A stretch of 64,000 nt of DNA, from assembly GCF_051106095.1 (NCBI RefSeq), contig NC_135786.1, positions 26,253,001 to 26,317,000 on the forward strand. Direction: 5' to 3'. The DNA is from Pogona vitticeps. Taxonomy: Eukaryota; Chordata; Lepidosauria; Squamata; Agamidae. How positions within the stretch are numbered: the first letter of the stretch is position 1; each line of letters opens with the position of its first letter. Shown piece by piece: positions 1 through 10,590 of this stretch. The notes below the pieces were generated by a model. It was not told the origin of the DNA. It was given only the letters and a program-made list of their open reading frames with translations, and searched no databases. The translations under genes and the position numbers were made by a program.

Positions 1-89
1 CAATGGGGAAATGCCTTTCGCTAGAAGATGATTTCGCTAAACAGCGATTTCAGTGGAACGGATTATCATCGTCCAGCCAGGCACCACTG
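1..89 (-). repeat. Tigger/pogo-like MITE, cut by window edge
   Basis: This is the reverse complement of the left end of the complete element at 1225-1626, and it ends in the same terminal sequence GGCACCACTG. Only one end is inside the window. It is a nonautonomous DNA transposon with no coding capacity. Confidence 0.75.
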
Positions 90-1224
90 TGTACGTATAT
101 AGGTTGAATTCTGAAGTGGCAGAGTTTTGGGCAAACCCTTCTACACTGAGATTTAAGGTCACTGTACCTGAGCTGTGCAAGAACCTCTTTATCATTATCC
201 AGATGTGATTACTGGGAAATTAACAAAAGCAAATAGTGATAACAATATTAAGTTTCTTTTAGATACAAATTTGCTTAGCTGCCTTTGAATTCTTTATTGA
301 GTTACAGGAACTATGCGAATATCAGTCCAGTTAAGTAGTCACGAGACAATGAAAGCAAGACAATGAAAGCAAAAAGGAAACCATCTTACTTTCTTAATGC
401 AACACCCCAATGCACCCCAAAATGCAAACTGGGAGCATCTCATGATGATGGAAGATATAGTCCATCACATCTGTAAGACCCCAGATTGGAGAAAGTTGTG
501 ATACAGGAACAAATGTCAATATATTGTATCATATAACATTCACAGGTTTCAAGTAATCAATACCGTAATGTTAACATAGTAGACCTTCATTCTTTGATAT
601 ATGTATTTTAAGATATATATATATTTTAAGTCTCATCTTTTATCCTTGGTCTTTGTATGGTGTTTTTGAAGTCCAGTAATAACCAGACTGTTTTTCAGAA
701 TAACAATAGGAAAATTAACTGCTGCTTTTCACTCTGTGAATCGCCTTGCCACTTACTGCTGGCTTCTTATCAATGAAATATAGCCAGGGAGACAAAATAT
801 GTTGCTATCACTCTCTCACACACAGTACTAGTCTAACCCCTGCTGCAACCCCTACTGAGATCTGATTGGTGTCACTATCCTCAAACCACTAAGAGCTAAC
901 CATGGTAATTTAAAGATCTGTGAATGTGGCAGAAGCTGTCATTTCGAAATCAAAGCTAGAAGTCTCTCTTTTAAAACACTAGTTCTGGAATGGACACACT
1001 CTGGTCAGGATGGTGACAGTTCTATGGCAGCACGAGAACACCACTCTGTTGTCCAATAAATTATGCTTCTGCATATTACATGTTCTTAGTAGCAGCTATG
1101 GTAGATGAACGGTGATTATTCTCCTTAGAAAAGCAGACTGTGAAAAATGTTACTCAATTTACCGCCAAGATCCAGGACATTTCAGCAAACCCAAAATTTG
1201 ATTCCACAGGGCAGTTATCCTATA
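90..1224. other. Gene-free stretch between two inverted MITE copies
   Basis: AT-rich sequence with no recognisable exon. It is bounded by two members of the same MITE family in opposite orientation. I see no conserved protein reading and no RNA gene here. Confidence 0.5.
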
Positions 1225-1626
1225 CAGTGGTGCCTCACTAGACGATGATAATCCGTTCCACTGAAATCGCTGTTTAGCTAAATCATTGTCTAGCGAAAAG
1301 CATTTCCCCATTGGAATGCATTGAAACCTGTTTAATGCGTTCCAATGGGGAAGAATCGTCGTTGTCTAGCGAAGATCGGCCATAGGAAAGCCGCTTTGCG
1401 AACCGCCAATCAGCTGTTCAAATACCTGTCTTGCGAAGCTTGGGTCCCGAAAACACCCGTTTTGTGAGCACAGAGGGAGCTGTCAAAATCGTCGTCTAGC
1501 GGAAATTGGTTTGCGAAGCAGGGACCAAACATTGTCCAGCGAAATTCCCCCATAGGAATCACTGTTAAAGTCAATGTCTAGCGAAAAAACTGTCATGCGG
1601 GGTAACTGTCTAGCGAGGCACCACTG
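1225..1626 (+). mobile_element. Complete Tigger/pogo-like MITE (CTAGCGA subfamily)
   Basis: The 402-bp element starts CAGTGGTGCCTCAC and ends GCGAGGCACCACTG, an inverted terminal repeat flanked by TA on both sides. The TA target duplication and the CAGTGGTGCCTCG end fit the Tc1/mariner superfamily, Tigger/pogo branch. The motif GTCTAGCG (once GTCCAGCG) recurs about six times inside, next to near-palindromic CCATTGGAATGCATTG stretches. There is no transposase frame, so it must have been mobilised in trans. Confidence 0.85.
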
Positions 1627-1635
1627 TACATACCT

Positions 1636-1865
1636 AACAGCAACAACAGTATGCCTTCAAGTCAATTCAGACTTACGGTGACTCTTTTCAAGATTTTCTA
1701 GGTAGACAGTACTTAGAAGTAGTTCACTCTTCTGTTCTTCTGGGGGCATCCTGAGACCGTGCAGCTTGCCCAAAGCCATACAGGCTGGCTCTTCTGGGAT
1801 GCACAGTGGAAATTAAATTCTCACCTTCTGGCTCTGCAGCCAGAAACCTAACTCACCGATACATA
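1636..1865 (-). repeat. tRNA-derived SINE, reverse orientation
   Basis: Read on the minus strand this gives a tRNA-like head (TTTCTGGCTGCAGAGCC) followed by a body about leaving 'CAAGCTGCACGG' and a tail about 'TCTGAATTGACTTGAAGG'. A diverged copy of the same layout lies at 60895-61115. It is a common squamate SINE type; the family name is not certain. Confidence 0.6.
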
Positions 1866-4800
1866 CCCACTTGGAACCAAATGGGGATAGGAATGCATTG
1901 AAGAACTTCTATACTAACATCGCCATCATCATCAACTCTTCTACTTCTGCTGGGTTTTTTAAAATATTCCTAAGTAACTCTTTGAAGAAGAAAAATGTTC
2001 CCTTAGGGAGGCCAAAAATGTGAGCAATTGTCACTTGATCTGGTAAGCAGTGATTGTTCTTGCCTATTTATAATGTAATGCAGTGATATTTTCCCTAACT
2101 CTTACATCAAAGCAAAACTCCACCTTATTCATGTCCCTTACAAATTAGGATATTAAGCTTTAGTAGTGAAGGATAAATAGTTCAGGTCTGAAATCATAAT
2201 CAGACCAACTTCACTCCACCCTAGTTGTAACTAGGATGTGGTGACTGGGTATTACTGTAGGGTAGCAAAATTTACATAGCACCAAAATAAAGAGGGGAAT
2301 CTTTTGGTGAGTGTTAGGAAAATAAACAACAACACTTCCAGTCCTAGTCAGTCTCCCTTTTGTTGTTGAAACTTTACAGTTTCCCTTTCTTGGGGACCAC
2401 AGCACATTCTCCACCTCCTTTTTCATGGGTGGGGTGAGCGGGCTTGTGCTGTTGCCTCAAGGCAATGTGAGTGAAAAATGGGTACCAAAACAACCTGGGT
2501 ACCAATATGTCTAATTACCTCTTTGCACCAGCCGTGCAACAGTCAATCCTGACCTCTATTATAGTCTCTTTTCAGCACCCTCTGTTTATACCTGGACAGA
2601 ACTGTTAAAAATACAGAAATATTCAGACGGCAAAACAACGTTCCAAAAATCAGTACTTGAACTTTTTCCAATGGTGGCAAGTAAAATGCCAGTCTTTTAC
2701 TCTACTTAGCATATATCATAGGAACTTTTTGAAATGTCAGATTGGGAGGCTGATGTTTTGTGTACCTGCCTGATGCCCACCCAATGAATGAACAAATGCC
2801 CAGTTGGCAGCAATTAAGAGTTCAAGTAATCAATAAGCAAACGCAGCATGGAAAATTCAGAATGCAGAGATCAAGTAAGGGAGTTTTTTGTATTAGAAAC
2901 TGGTTAATGCATAAATATACCACATATTGAAAAGACACACATTGTACAGAACATCAATCTGCATAAAACTGCTAATGCTAATTTATATGCATTCGTTAGA
3001 AATCCACAATTGTTAAAACAATTTAAACAGAATTACAGTACATCTCAGCTGAAGGGGTGAAGACTGCAACTAGATGATCCGAGTACCTGCTCATTTCACT
3101 CCCCATATACTCACTATGGATGGTGAATTCCAAGGTCTTTGTATCATCCTTTTACAATCATGTACAGACTAGATGGGCCTTCAAATAGATGACATGTTCC
3201 AAAAGAGGGTTGTTCTCTAGAACAAGTGGTCACCTAATGAAATCTAGTCCACGACATCAACCCTTTTCAGAGTCTCAAGCATCTTAACTTGAAAGTTCTC
3301 TGCTTATGATTTTGTAGAACTGTTGTTGTTCAGGGAAATTGTGATGGATGGACCATTAGTCTTGACTAAGTATTAAGTCGATATTATGCACCTATATTAC
3401 CAAAGGCAGCTATTGATTCTTCCCAGTTGGTAGGAACATAGCCCGTTCAGAACAGGAAAAAGTCAGACAAGTAAAACAGGACTAAGGAACATTTTGTCTT
3501 GCAGATGCTTTGAACTACCCCTAGTTCATTATAGTTAGCCTTGCTGGCTGTAAATAAGGGGGCTGAAATCCAAAACATCTGGACAGCCATAGGTTCCTCA
3601 TCCTACAGTAATGAATACACAGCAGAACTTTCCTTTCTTTTTTTCCTAAATATTTGTTGTGGAGTGGAAGACAAATGAAGTTATTGTCACAAGCACAGTG
3701 AAGTTATTGTCACAAGTAGAAGGCCACTGCAGGCTAGATGTGAACAGGAAGACTGGGAAATGCAGAATTTAAGACTAAAGGATTTCTTACATGTTGGGGG
3801 GAAAGAGAGAATAAATGTCATAAACCTGAAATCCATATTTATGCACCACCTGCAAAATCTGGACAAAAGTCACTCAGCAAAGCAAAGAGGTCAAAATCAT
3901 TTGCAGCACAATAAATACCCCCCTTTCTCACCACTTTGATAAGAAAATGTCCCAGAGCAAGTTTCAAACAAGTTTCTGCATTTCGTTTTTGTTCCAGTCC
4001 ATAATATTGTGAGGCACTTCCTGGTGATTCAAGCAGCTTCATCAGGAAGCAGCAGTAATCATTCACTTAGCATTTATATAGCTCTTCAAATGTTCAAATT
4101 ACTCCTCACACCTGATTTTGTGGAAAATCCTTATGAAAAAGAACCATGGATGGTACTTTAATGTTATTATCTCCCTTCTCCAGATGGTGGGTTGAAGCTG
4201 AAAGTGGCTTGCTTAGAATCAGCGCTCAAAATACTGGGGCAGAGTGGGGAATAGAAGGGCCCTTAATGAAATTCTCAAGCACAACCTCCGATTTGTCCCA
4301 ATTTAAGCCAAATCTCTCTCCCTCTCACACATATACTGCCTTCAAGACACAGTAACGAAGAGCTTAAAGAGAAGAGCCCAGCCCTACTCTGGTTTTCTTG
4401 AAATTCAAGCACCCAAGATCGTGAACCTAGAATGCTAAAGCTAAGGGTCAGTTTCCCAGTTACTTATTCATATTTTTATGTTGTTGTTTTTTTAACATTG
4501 TGCCTTCAGTAAATGCAACAAAGAACTAGAGTTTTTCAAAATCAGATTTTGGTGTACCCTATAAATTGTATCTGAATGAAGGGTTCCCCCCTTTTTTGTG
4601 AATGATAGCTCCCCAAAGCCACCACCCATGGTGGGGAAATTTTCATGCTCTGATCATACCACAATAAATGAGTGACTGTCCTATTTAAGCTTTACATTTC
4701 CTTTGCACAATACTCTTTCAGGTGAGATGACCTCAGGTGAGACTTACAAATAGGGATCAGCATGTAAACTTTGACCAAATCTTTTAGCCATGGCCAGATC

Positions 4801-4945
4801 ATATAGCCAGATATTGGGGGTTATTAGACCATACAAAGAGGTTTTATTAGCATATTTATTTTTTAATTAAACCCATTTTTCATTTAATAATAGACGATTA
4901 TAGCAGCCATTATAGCATATAGCTATAGGCCAAATTTTGTTCTCA
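1866..4945. other. Gene-free stretch with an old MIR-like fragment
   Basis: No exon recognised. A weak MIR/CORE-SINE-like stretch lies at about 4067-4240, with the typical cell-surface-like 'TATAGCTCTTCAAATGTTC' opening. The short open frames here have no recognisable protein similarity and atypical composition for coding DNA. Confidence 0.4.
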
Positions 4946-5812
4946 GATGTTTGTAGCCGTTATTATGTGCCATCAAGTCAGAGCTCACTTCTGGCAACCC
5001 TAATAGGGCTTTCAAGGTAAGTGAGATATTTAAGGAGCGGTTTTATCAGTTTCACACAGCCTGTGAGTTTCCATGGGTGAGCAGTGATTCAAACCCTGGC
5101 CTCCTAAGACGTAGACTGTCACTCTGTCCACTACACAAAACTGGATATCACACCACGCTGGGTATGAGATGTAGGTGCATACAAAAGCAAAGTGTGCTGC
5201 TTATATATCACAAATATTATTTAGCTCTTTATTAAGTTTACTGACTGAGCTCTGTGTAGAACTGCTGCTCAGAGGAAAAAAAATGGGTCTACGAGCATTA
5301 TGTTGGACCTGGAGGAAGATAAACGGAGTAGACAAAACAATGCTGACTTACAGGGCATTTTTTCCAGCTGACCAGATTACATTTTTTTCAGCTGACTAGA
5401 GAAAGACCTGGTGTGTATTTTCCAGGTAACGGTGGGGGAATGGTAGACATTGAATAGCTCTTGTAACATAGCACTAACAAAGGTCGTCCGTATTTGAAGC
5501 AGAGGCAAGATTCGGGGCACTTTGCGATTTCTCGTTCAATCTGATACCTATTACGTTACACTAGGAACAAGTGCATTTCAATCAAGTACCATGAGCATCC
5601 CAGATACTCCTGTGCTATTGCTCCTTGACAAGCCAACAACAGTGCGGGGCAGGAGGGTGGGAACACCTCAGTGCTAAAGAAATCCCATTTTTTCAACTCA
5701 TCTCTTTCCTGCTGGAATCGAGAACCAGCACATGTCGCTGGTGATGTGAAGCCATGGGGTGGAACAATGGGCAGAGAAACAGCCCAGCTGCATTTTCCCA
5801 TCTTCTCTTCTC
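4946..5812. repeat. Copy A of an 866-bp direct repeat
   Basis: This stretch, beginning GATGTTTGTAGCCG, recurs at 6216-7081 with an offset of 1270 bp and about a dozen substitutions plus one single-base indel, i.e. about 1.5% divergence. Its first ~200 bp contain a reverse-oriented tRNA-derived SINE (about 4962-5160). The right edge meets the 3' end of a LINE fragment exactly. Confidence 0.9.
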
Positions 5813-6215
5813 TTTCTTTTCTTTCTCCAAACCTTTATTGGCATAAATACAGCTGGGATTACAACAATAAGCACAACAGGTTATAACTTGGAAGTTAATT
5901 TGAGAATCTCAAGCAGAAAAATAGCAACAGCTTCAGTGATACGGGAGGAAGAATCATTCAGAAAAATCTCAGGGGTGTTCGACAGGGAAGATAACCAGGG
6001 TTCTAGTAGTGCCTTACGAATGGAGAAATGAACTGGGCAGGAAAACAGTATATGATCAAGTGTATCCGGAACCAAATGGCAGAACAGGCATAATCGGTCC
6101 TCTTTAGGAATATTTGCAAATCGACCGGCATGGTTCGCTGAGGGAAAAATGTTAAATCGGGCTAACATAAATGCTCTTCTTGACCTGGGGTTGATAAGTG
6201 AGGAAAAATAATTTG
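5813..6215 (-). mobile_element. 5'-truncated LINE, ORF2 C-terminal end
   Basis: The minus strand encodes an open C-terminal stretch of a non-LTR reverse transcriptase protein with the zinc-knuckle-like pattern CLFCHLVPDTLDHILFSCP (about residues 86-104 of the open frame reaching 5881). It ends in a short 3' tail with the terminus TGCCAATAAAGGTTTGG, next to a CTTT-rich junction. The C-x2-C-x8-H-x4-C pattern is typical of CR1, L2, R4 and related LINEs; I cannot choose between them. Only about 400 bp of the element is present, and it lies exactly between the two copies of the direct repeat. Confidence 0.75.
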
Positions 6216-7081
6216 GATGTTTGTAGCCGTTATTATGTGCCATCAAGTCAGAGCTCACTTCTGGCAACCCTAATAGGGCTTTCAAGGTAAGTGAGATATT
6301 TAAGGAGCGGTTTTATCAGTTTCACACAGCCTGTGAGTTTCCATGGGTGAGCAGTGATTCAAACCCTGGCCTCCTAAGACGTAGACTGTCACTCTGTCCA
6401 CTACACAAAACTGGATATCACACCATGCTGGGTATGAGATGTAGGTGCATACAAAAGCAAAGCGTGCTGCTTATATATCACAAACATTATTTAGCTCTTT
6501 ATTAAGTTTACTGACTGAGCTCTGTGTAGAACCGCTGCTCAGAGAAAAAAAATGGGTCTACGAGCATTATGCTGGATCTGGAGGAAGATAAACGGAGTAG
6601 ACAAAACAATGCTGACTTACAGGGCATTTTTTCCAGCTGACCAGATTACATTTTTTTCAGCTGACCAGAGAAAGACCTGGTGTGTATTTTCCAGGTAATG
6701 GTGGGGGAGTGGTAGACAGTGAATAGCTCTTGTAACGTAGCACTAACAAAGGTCGTCCGTATTTGAAGCAGAGGCAAGATTCGGGGCACTTTGCGATTTC
6801 TCGTTCAATCTGATACCTATTACGTTACACTAGGAACAAGTGCATTTCAATCAAGTACCATGAGCATCCCAGATACTCCTGTGCTATTGCTCCTTGACAA
6901 GCCAACAACAGTGCGGGGCAGGAGGGTGGGAACACCTCAGTGCTAAAGAAATCTCATTTTTTCAACTCATCTCTTTCCTGCTGGAATCGAGAACCAGCAC
7001 ATGTCGCTGGTGATGTGAAGCCATGGGGTGGAACAATGGGCAGAGAAACAGCCCAGCTGCATTTTCCCATCTTCTCTTCTC
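6216..7081. repeat. Copy B of the 866-bp direct repeat
   Basis: Second copy of 4946-5812. Its left edge meets the truncated 5' end of the LINE, and after 7081 the sequence continues CCAGATCTAC with no match to the flank of copy A. Many of the differences from copy A are C/T or G/A, as expected from CpG decay and normal drift. Confidence 0.9.
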
Positions 7082-7827
7082 CAGATCTACATGTAGATTG
7101 GTAAGTTTCCATCTCCCTTCTCAGACTGACTGACCAGTGAGTTTCAGAGCTCAGACCCAGGGTCTTAAATTTGGATCGCCCAAGTCCCAGTCAACACTAC
7201 AATTGCTACAGCACCGAAACTCTCAACAGTATCTCCTTCCTACAGGGAGCAAGATAAATACCTATTCCCAAATCTGAAATTAGTCCTACTAATGGTTATA
7301 CATTTGTGCTCTCCAAACACAATTTTTCTATACATTTTTGCAAACACAAATTCACCTTATCATATTATACAGTACTCTTCATATGATCAAAGGGGGAAGG
7401 GATGATAGGGAATTATGTAACAAATGGCCTGAGAGAAGTAGGCCTCAGAGACAGAATTAGAATTCAGCAGTTCCCAGTTCTTTGACCTGTATTTTGATCA
7501 AACACACACTTCAAACCACCTTTGTTTTCAGATCATACTTTGATCAGTTTACAGTTTCCCCTGAGCTTGTAACTTCATCTGGCAATGAAATGCAAGCACA
7601 CCACTGATGCGATTTTCAGAGGTGGTAATCTCTGAACTTTAGAGTTGTCAAATGGGAAGATTAAATTTGAAGGACATTATGGTATTGGGTGGCTTGTTGT
7701 ATTATGGCTCCAAGATACTCTGAAATGGAAGGTGTTAATTCTGCTTAGAAGGGTCCAGTATTTTGGAATATTCGTTTGCAACATTTCTCTTTCAAAACAA
7801 AGAGCATCCCTAAAAGCAATAGACCTG

Positions 7828-8030
7828 GCTGGATGTTTTTAAGAGCAAACTAAAGACCTGGCTCTTTAGGAAGGTTTTCCCTCCTGACATCACCTAATGA
7901 CTTTCCCATTTTGAATTATATTGTTACTGCTGTTAATTATATTGGTTTTGCTTTTATGTCTTATTGTTAGCTGCCCAGAGTAGACTTTAGTCTAGATGGG
8001 CAGGGCATGTAAAATAAATAAACAAACAAA
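7828..8030 (+). repeat. CR1/L2-type LINE 3' end
   Basis: The sequence carries the typical 'CTAAAGACCTGGCTCTTT' region, then 'GCTGCCCAGAGTAGACTTTAGTC', then a gene-free tail AATAAATAAACAAACAAAC. This is a 3'-terminal fragment without coding capacity. Confidence 0.65.
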
Positions 8031-8138
8031 CAAGGCCCCTCAAGTCTCCCTGTCTTCTCTCATCATAGCTGCAAACTGTACAATAGCTGTGGGGGTTTGA
8101 TTAAAAACTCACTTCTAGTGTTATACATCTCTGTTGTA

Positions 8139-8564
8139 CAGTGGTGCCTCGCAAGACGAATTTAATTCGTTCCGTGGTTAATGTTCTCTTGCAAAAAATT
8201 CGTCTTGCGAAATGCATTTTCCCATAGGAATGCACTGAAATCTAATTAATGCGTTCCTATGGGCAAAAAAAGTCAGAACATAGTCAAATTTGGTTTACAG
8301 ATGGTTTATTAAGTACTCTTTAAAGCCGTATATATTGTGCAGATGATTTTTTAAAATTCAATCAAAAACTGTAACTTTTTAAACATCATAGAAAAACATT
8401 TAAAAATCAGCAAACAGGAGACAGGAACAAAAAACTGAAAACATTCATCTTGCGAAGCACGGCCATAGGAACATTTGTCTTGTGAGTCATCAACCCCATT
8501 GCCAAAGCCATTTGTCTTGCGAGTTTTTGGTCCTGCGAGGCATTTGTCTTGCGAGGCACCACTG
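8139..8564 (+). mobile_element. Tigger/pogo-like MITE (CTTGCGA subfamily)
   Basis: It starts CAGTGGTGCCTCGCAAGACG and ends CTTGCGAGGCACCACTG, 426 bp. The left flank is TA; the right flank is CA, probably a decayed TA. Internal copies of CTTGCGA recur near both ends, and the AT-rich middle has no frame. Same terminal sequence as the copies at 1225, 32084 and 52931 but a different subterminal motif. Confidence 0.85.
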
Positions 8565-10302
8565 CAATCCAAAATATTTGGAAAAAAACTCATCTTGAAT
8601 CAAGGCTCACTAGATTTATAAAAGACTTGCTCCTGATAGAAATGAAAACGACTAGAACTAGCTACCACAATGCCACTGAACAGCACATTTTGTACTGGCC
8701 TGAAAGAAGTGTATAGATCTGGGCTCTTAGATCACATCCTGCAAGACGTAACCACCTCTGCAACCAGACAAAACACAAGCAAAGCACAAAATGCATCCCA
8801 AAGTCTTTTGTGACATCAGGAGTTTGAGGATGGACAGGAAAAAGTCTCAAAGCAAGCCTAGCAGAATAAATCAGCAAAACAAATAAACCAAATCAAAAGA
8901 TTTGGCATAGATACCTAAGAGAAAGAGGAAAATATTTACACAGTACGAATATAGTACTGTAAAAAATACTGAAGATTCCTTCTTTTAAAATATGCTTTTA
9001 TCTTGGAATAGGTATAGAAAAATATTTTCCCCATCAATTTCTCTACTGTATCTGGTAGCTGAATTGGAGAAATTCCCAGCAAATTTGAAAAGAAGGATTG
9101 AGAATTTCTTAAGAAAAAACCAAGTTATTAGGATTAAAAAAATTGGTTAGATAAAATGGAAAATGGAGAGCAAATAAAAGAAGAGGTAGGAATAGTTAGA
9201 ATATCATGTTTTAATTTTATACAACTAGAGCAGTGGAGAAAGGATTGAATAAAAAGTAATAGGGTCTCCATAGAAGGGGGAAGAAATGGCTGTACAGTAA
9301 CTCCCAAACTGTCCAGGTGATAGGGAGCACCAAGAGCAGTCAGAAGGAAAAGGGTGGCCTCTGAGGAAATTTGTGAGGATTTTCAACACAAAACGAAGTG
9401 AAAGGTTATGAGAAGGCTTCTCAGCTAGGTCATGTGAAAGGCAGGGAACACTGACAAAGTGAAGTTGTCTGGAATCTTGATTCAACAGATAAAACCACCA
9501 GGTAGAAGAAAGTCAATTGCACATTAGAGAATACAGGACACAACACATTTTTTCAAATTTCCTCATACGTGTGTTTGTGTTTTGTGTGTGTGTGTGTGTG
9601 TCTGTGTGTTTGTGTTTGTGTGTGTGAGAGAGAAAATTAAAAAGTGGGTCAAAGGAAAAAAGATTTCTGGAGCATACGATGTGCACTCCCTTTAAAAGAC
9701 TCTCCCTCTATCTTTGGTGCAAGAGAGGATTCATCACTTGGGCCAATGTCCTAATGAGCTTCCACTGAGTGCAAAGTCTCACTGGGATTGTATCATGTTG
9801 CCTGTGCAAGCATGGCTGTTGTACAAGTAATGATCTTGAAGAAAAGCTGCCTTTGTGCATGTGGCATGATCCTGCTATATTAACCTGCTGCAACTGTCTG
9901 CTCATGGAAGCCCAACAAAGTAATGACTCGGAACCTTCTAGCCAGGCTACACTTTGTGCTCCAATCTTTGCACAAAGCACTGGGATGATTTTCAACAGCA
10001 AGACTCACTGAAAGGAATGGGAGCTGTGCACCAGCATCTAGTATTACAGACAGGAGGATCATGTTGTCAGAAACCACCATCCGTCTCCTTGAATGAGAAA
10101 CAGGTTAATACTAACTACAGTTTTAGATGTTCCAATGGATGTATGTCTTTCATGAACACATCTACCAGTAATATGGAATGAACACAAAGCCAAGTAATTA
10201 AGAAACAAAAGAGCAAATCTGCAGGCTGTCTTCTGGTACAACATTTAGATTGAGTCTATTTAAGATTAAAAAACTATGTAGCACTGTCAACACAACCAGA
10301 TC
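8565..10302. other. Gene-free stretch with an L1 relic and a TG repeat
   Basis: At about 9040-9250 the plus strand reads as a decayed L1 ORF2 segment (IKWKMESKQIKEEVGI, then FNFIQLEQWRKD, compare the L1 'GGLGIPNFKLYYQAAQLRW' region). A (TG)n tract lies at about 9570-9630. No host exon is recognised. Confidence 0.45.
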
Positions 10303-10310
10303 CTCTAGTG

Positions 10311-10446
10311 CAGTGGTCACCAACCTTGGGCCTCCAGATGTTCTTGGACTTCAACTCCCAGAAATTCTGGCCAGCAGAGGTAGTGGTGAAGGCTTCTGGG
10401 AGTTGTAGTCCAAGAGCATCTGGAGGCCCAAGGTTGGTGACCACTG
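10311..10446. mobile_element. hAT MITE with exact 8-bp target duplication
   Basis: The 136-bp element is almost a perfect inverted repeat, from CAGTGGTCACCAACCTTGGG to CCCAAGGTTGGTGACCACTG. The 8-bp CTCTAGTG is present on both sides (10303-10310 and 10447-10454), the hallmark of the hAT superfamily. It is nonautonomous. Confidence 0.9.
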
Positions 10447-10454
10447 CTCTAGTG

Positions 10455-10582
10455 CACTGGTTCACAACTTTGGGTAACCCAGGTGCTCTTGGCATGCAAC
10501 TCCCAGAAGCCTTCACCATTAGCTGTACTGGCAGGCTTTCTGGGAACTGCAGCCCTGGGTTAACCAAGGTTGGGAACCACTG
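10455..10582. mobile_element. Second hAT MITE abutting the first
   Basis: The element runs from CACTGGTTCACAACTTTGGG to CCAAGGTTGGGAACCACTG, with inner CAACTCCCAGAAGCC and TTCTGGGAACTGCAG arms. Its left flank is the CTCTAGTG shared with the first MITE, and its right flank is CTCTAATT, a 6 of 8 match. Confidence 0.8.
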
Positions 10583-10590
10583 CTCTAATT

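Noticed and set aside
1225-1626. Regular short repeats that might suggest a CRISPR-like array
   Set aside because: The repeats are internal MITE motifs with TIRs and TA target; the genome is eukaryotic.
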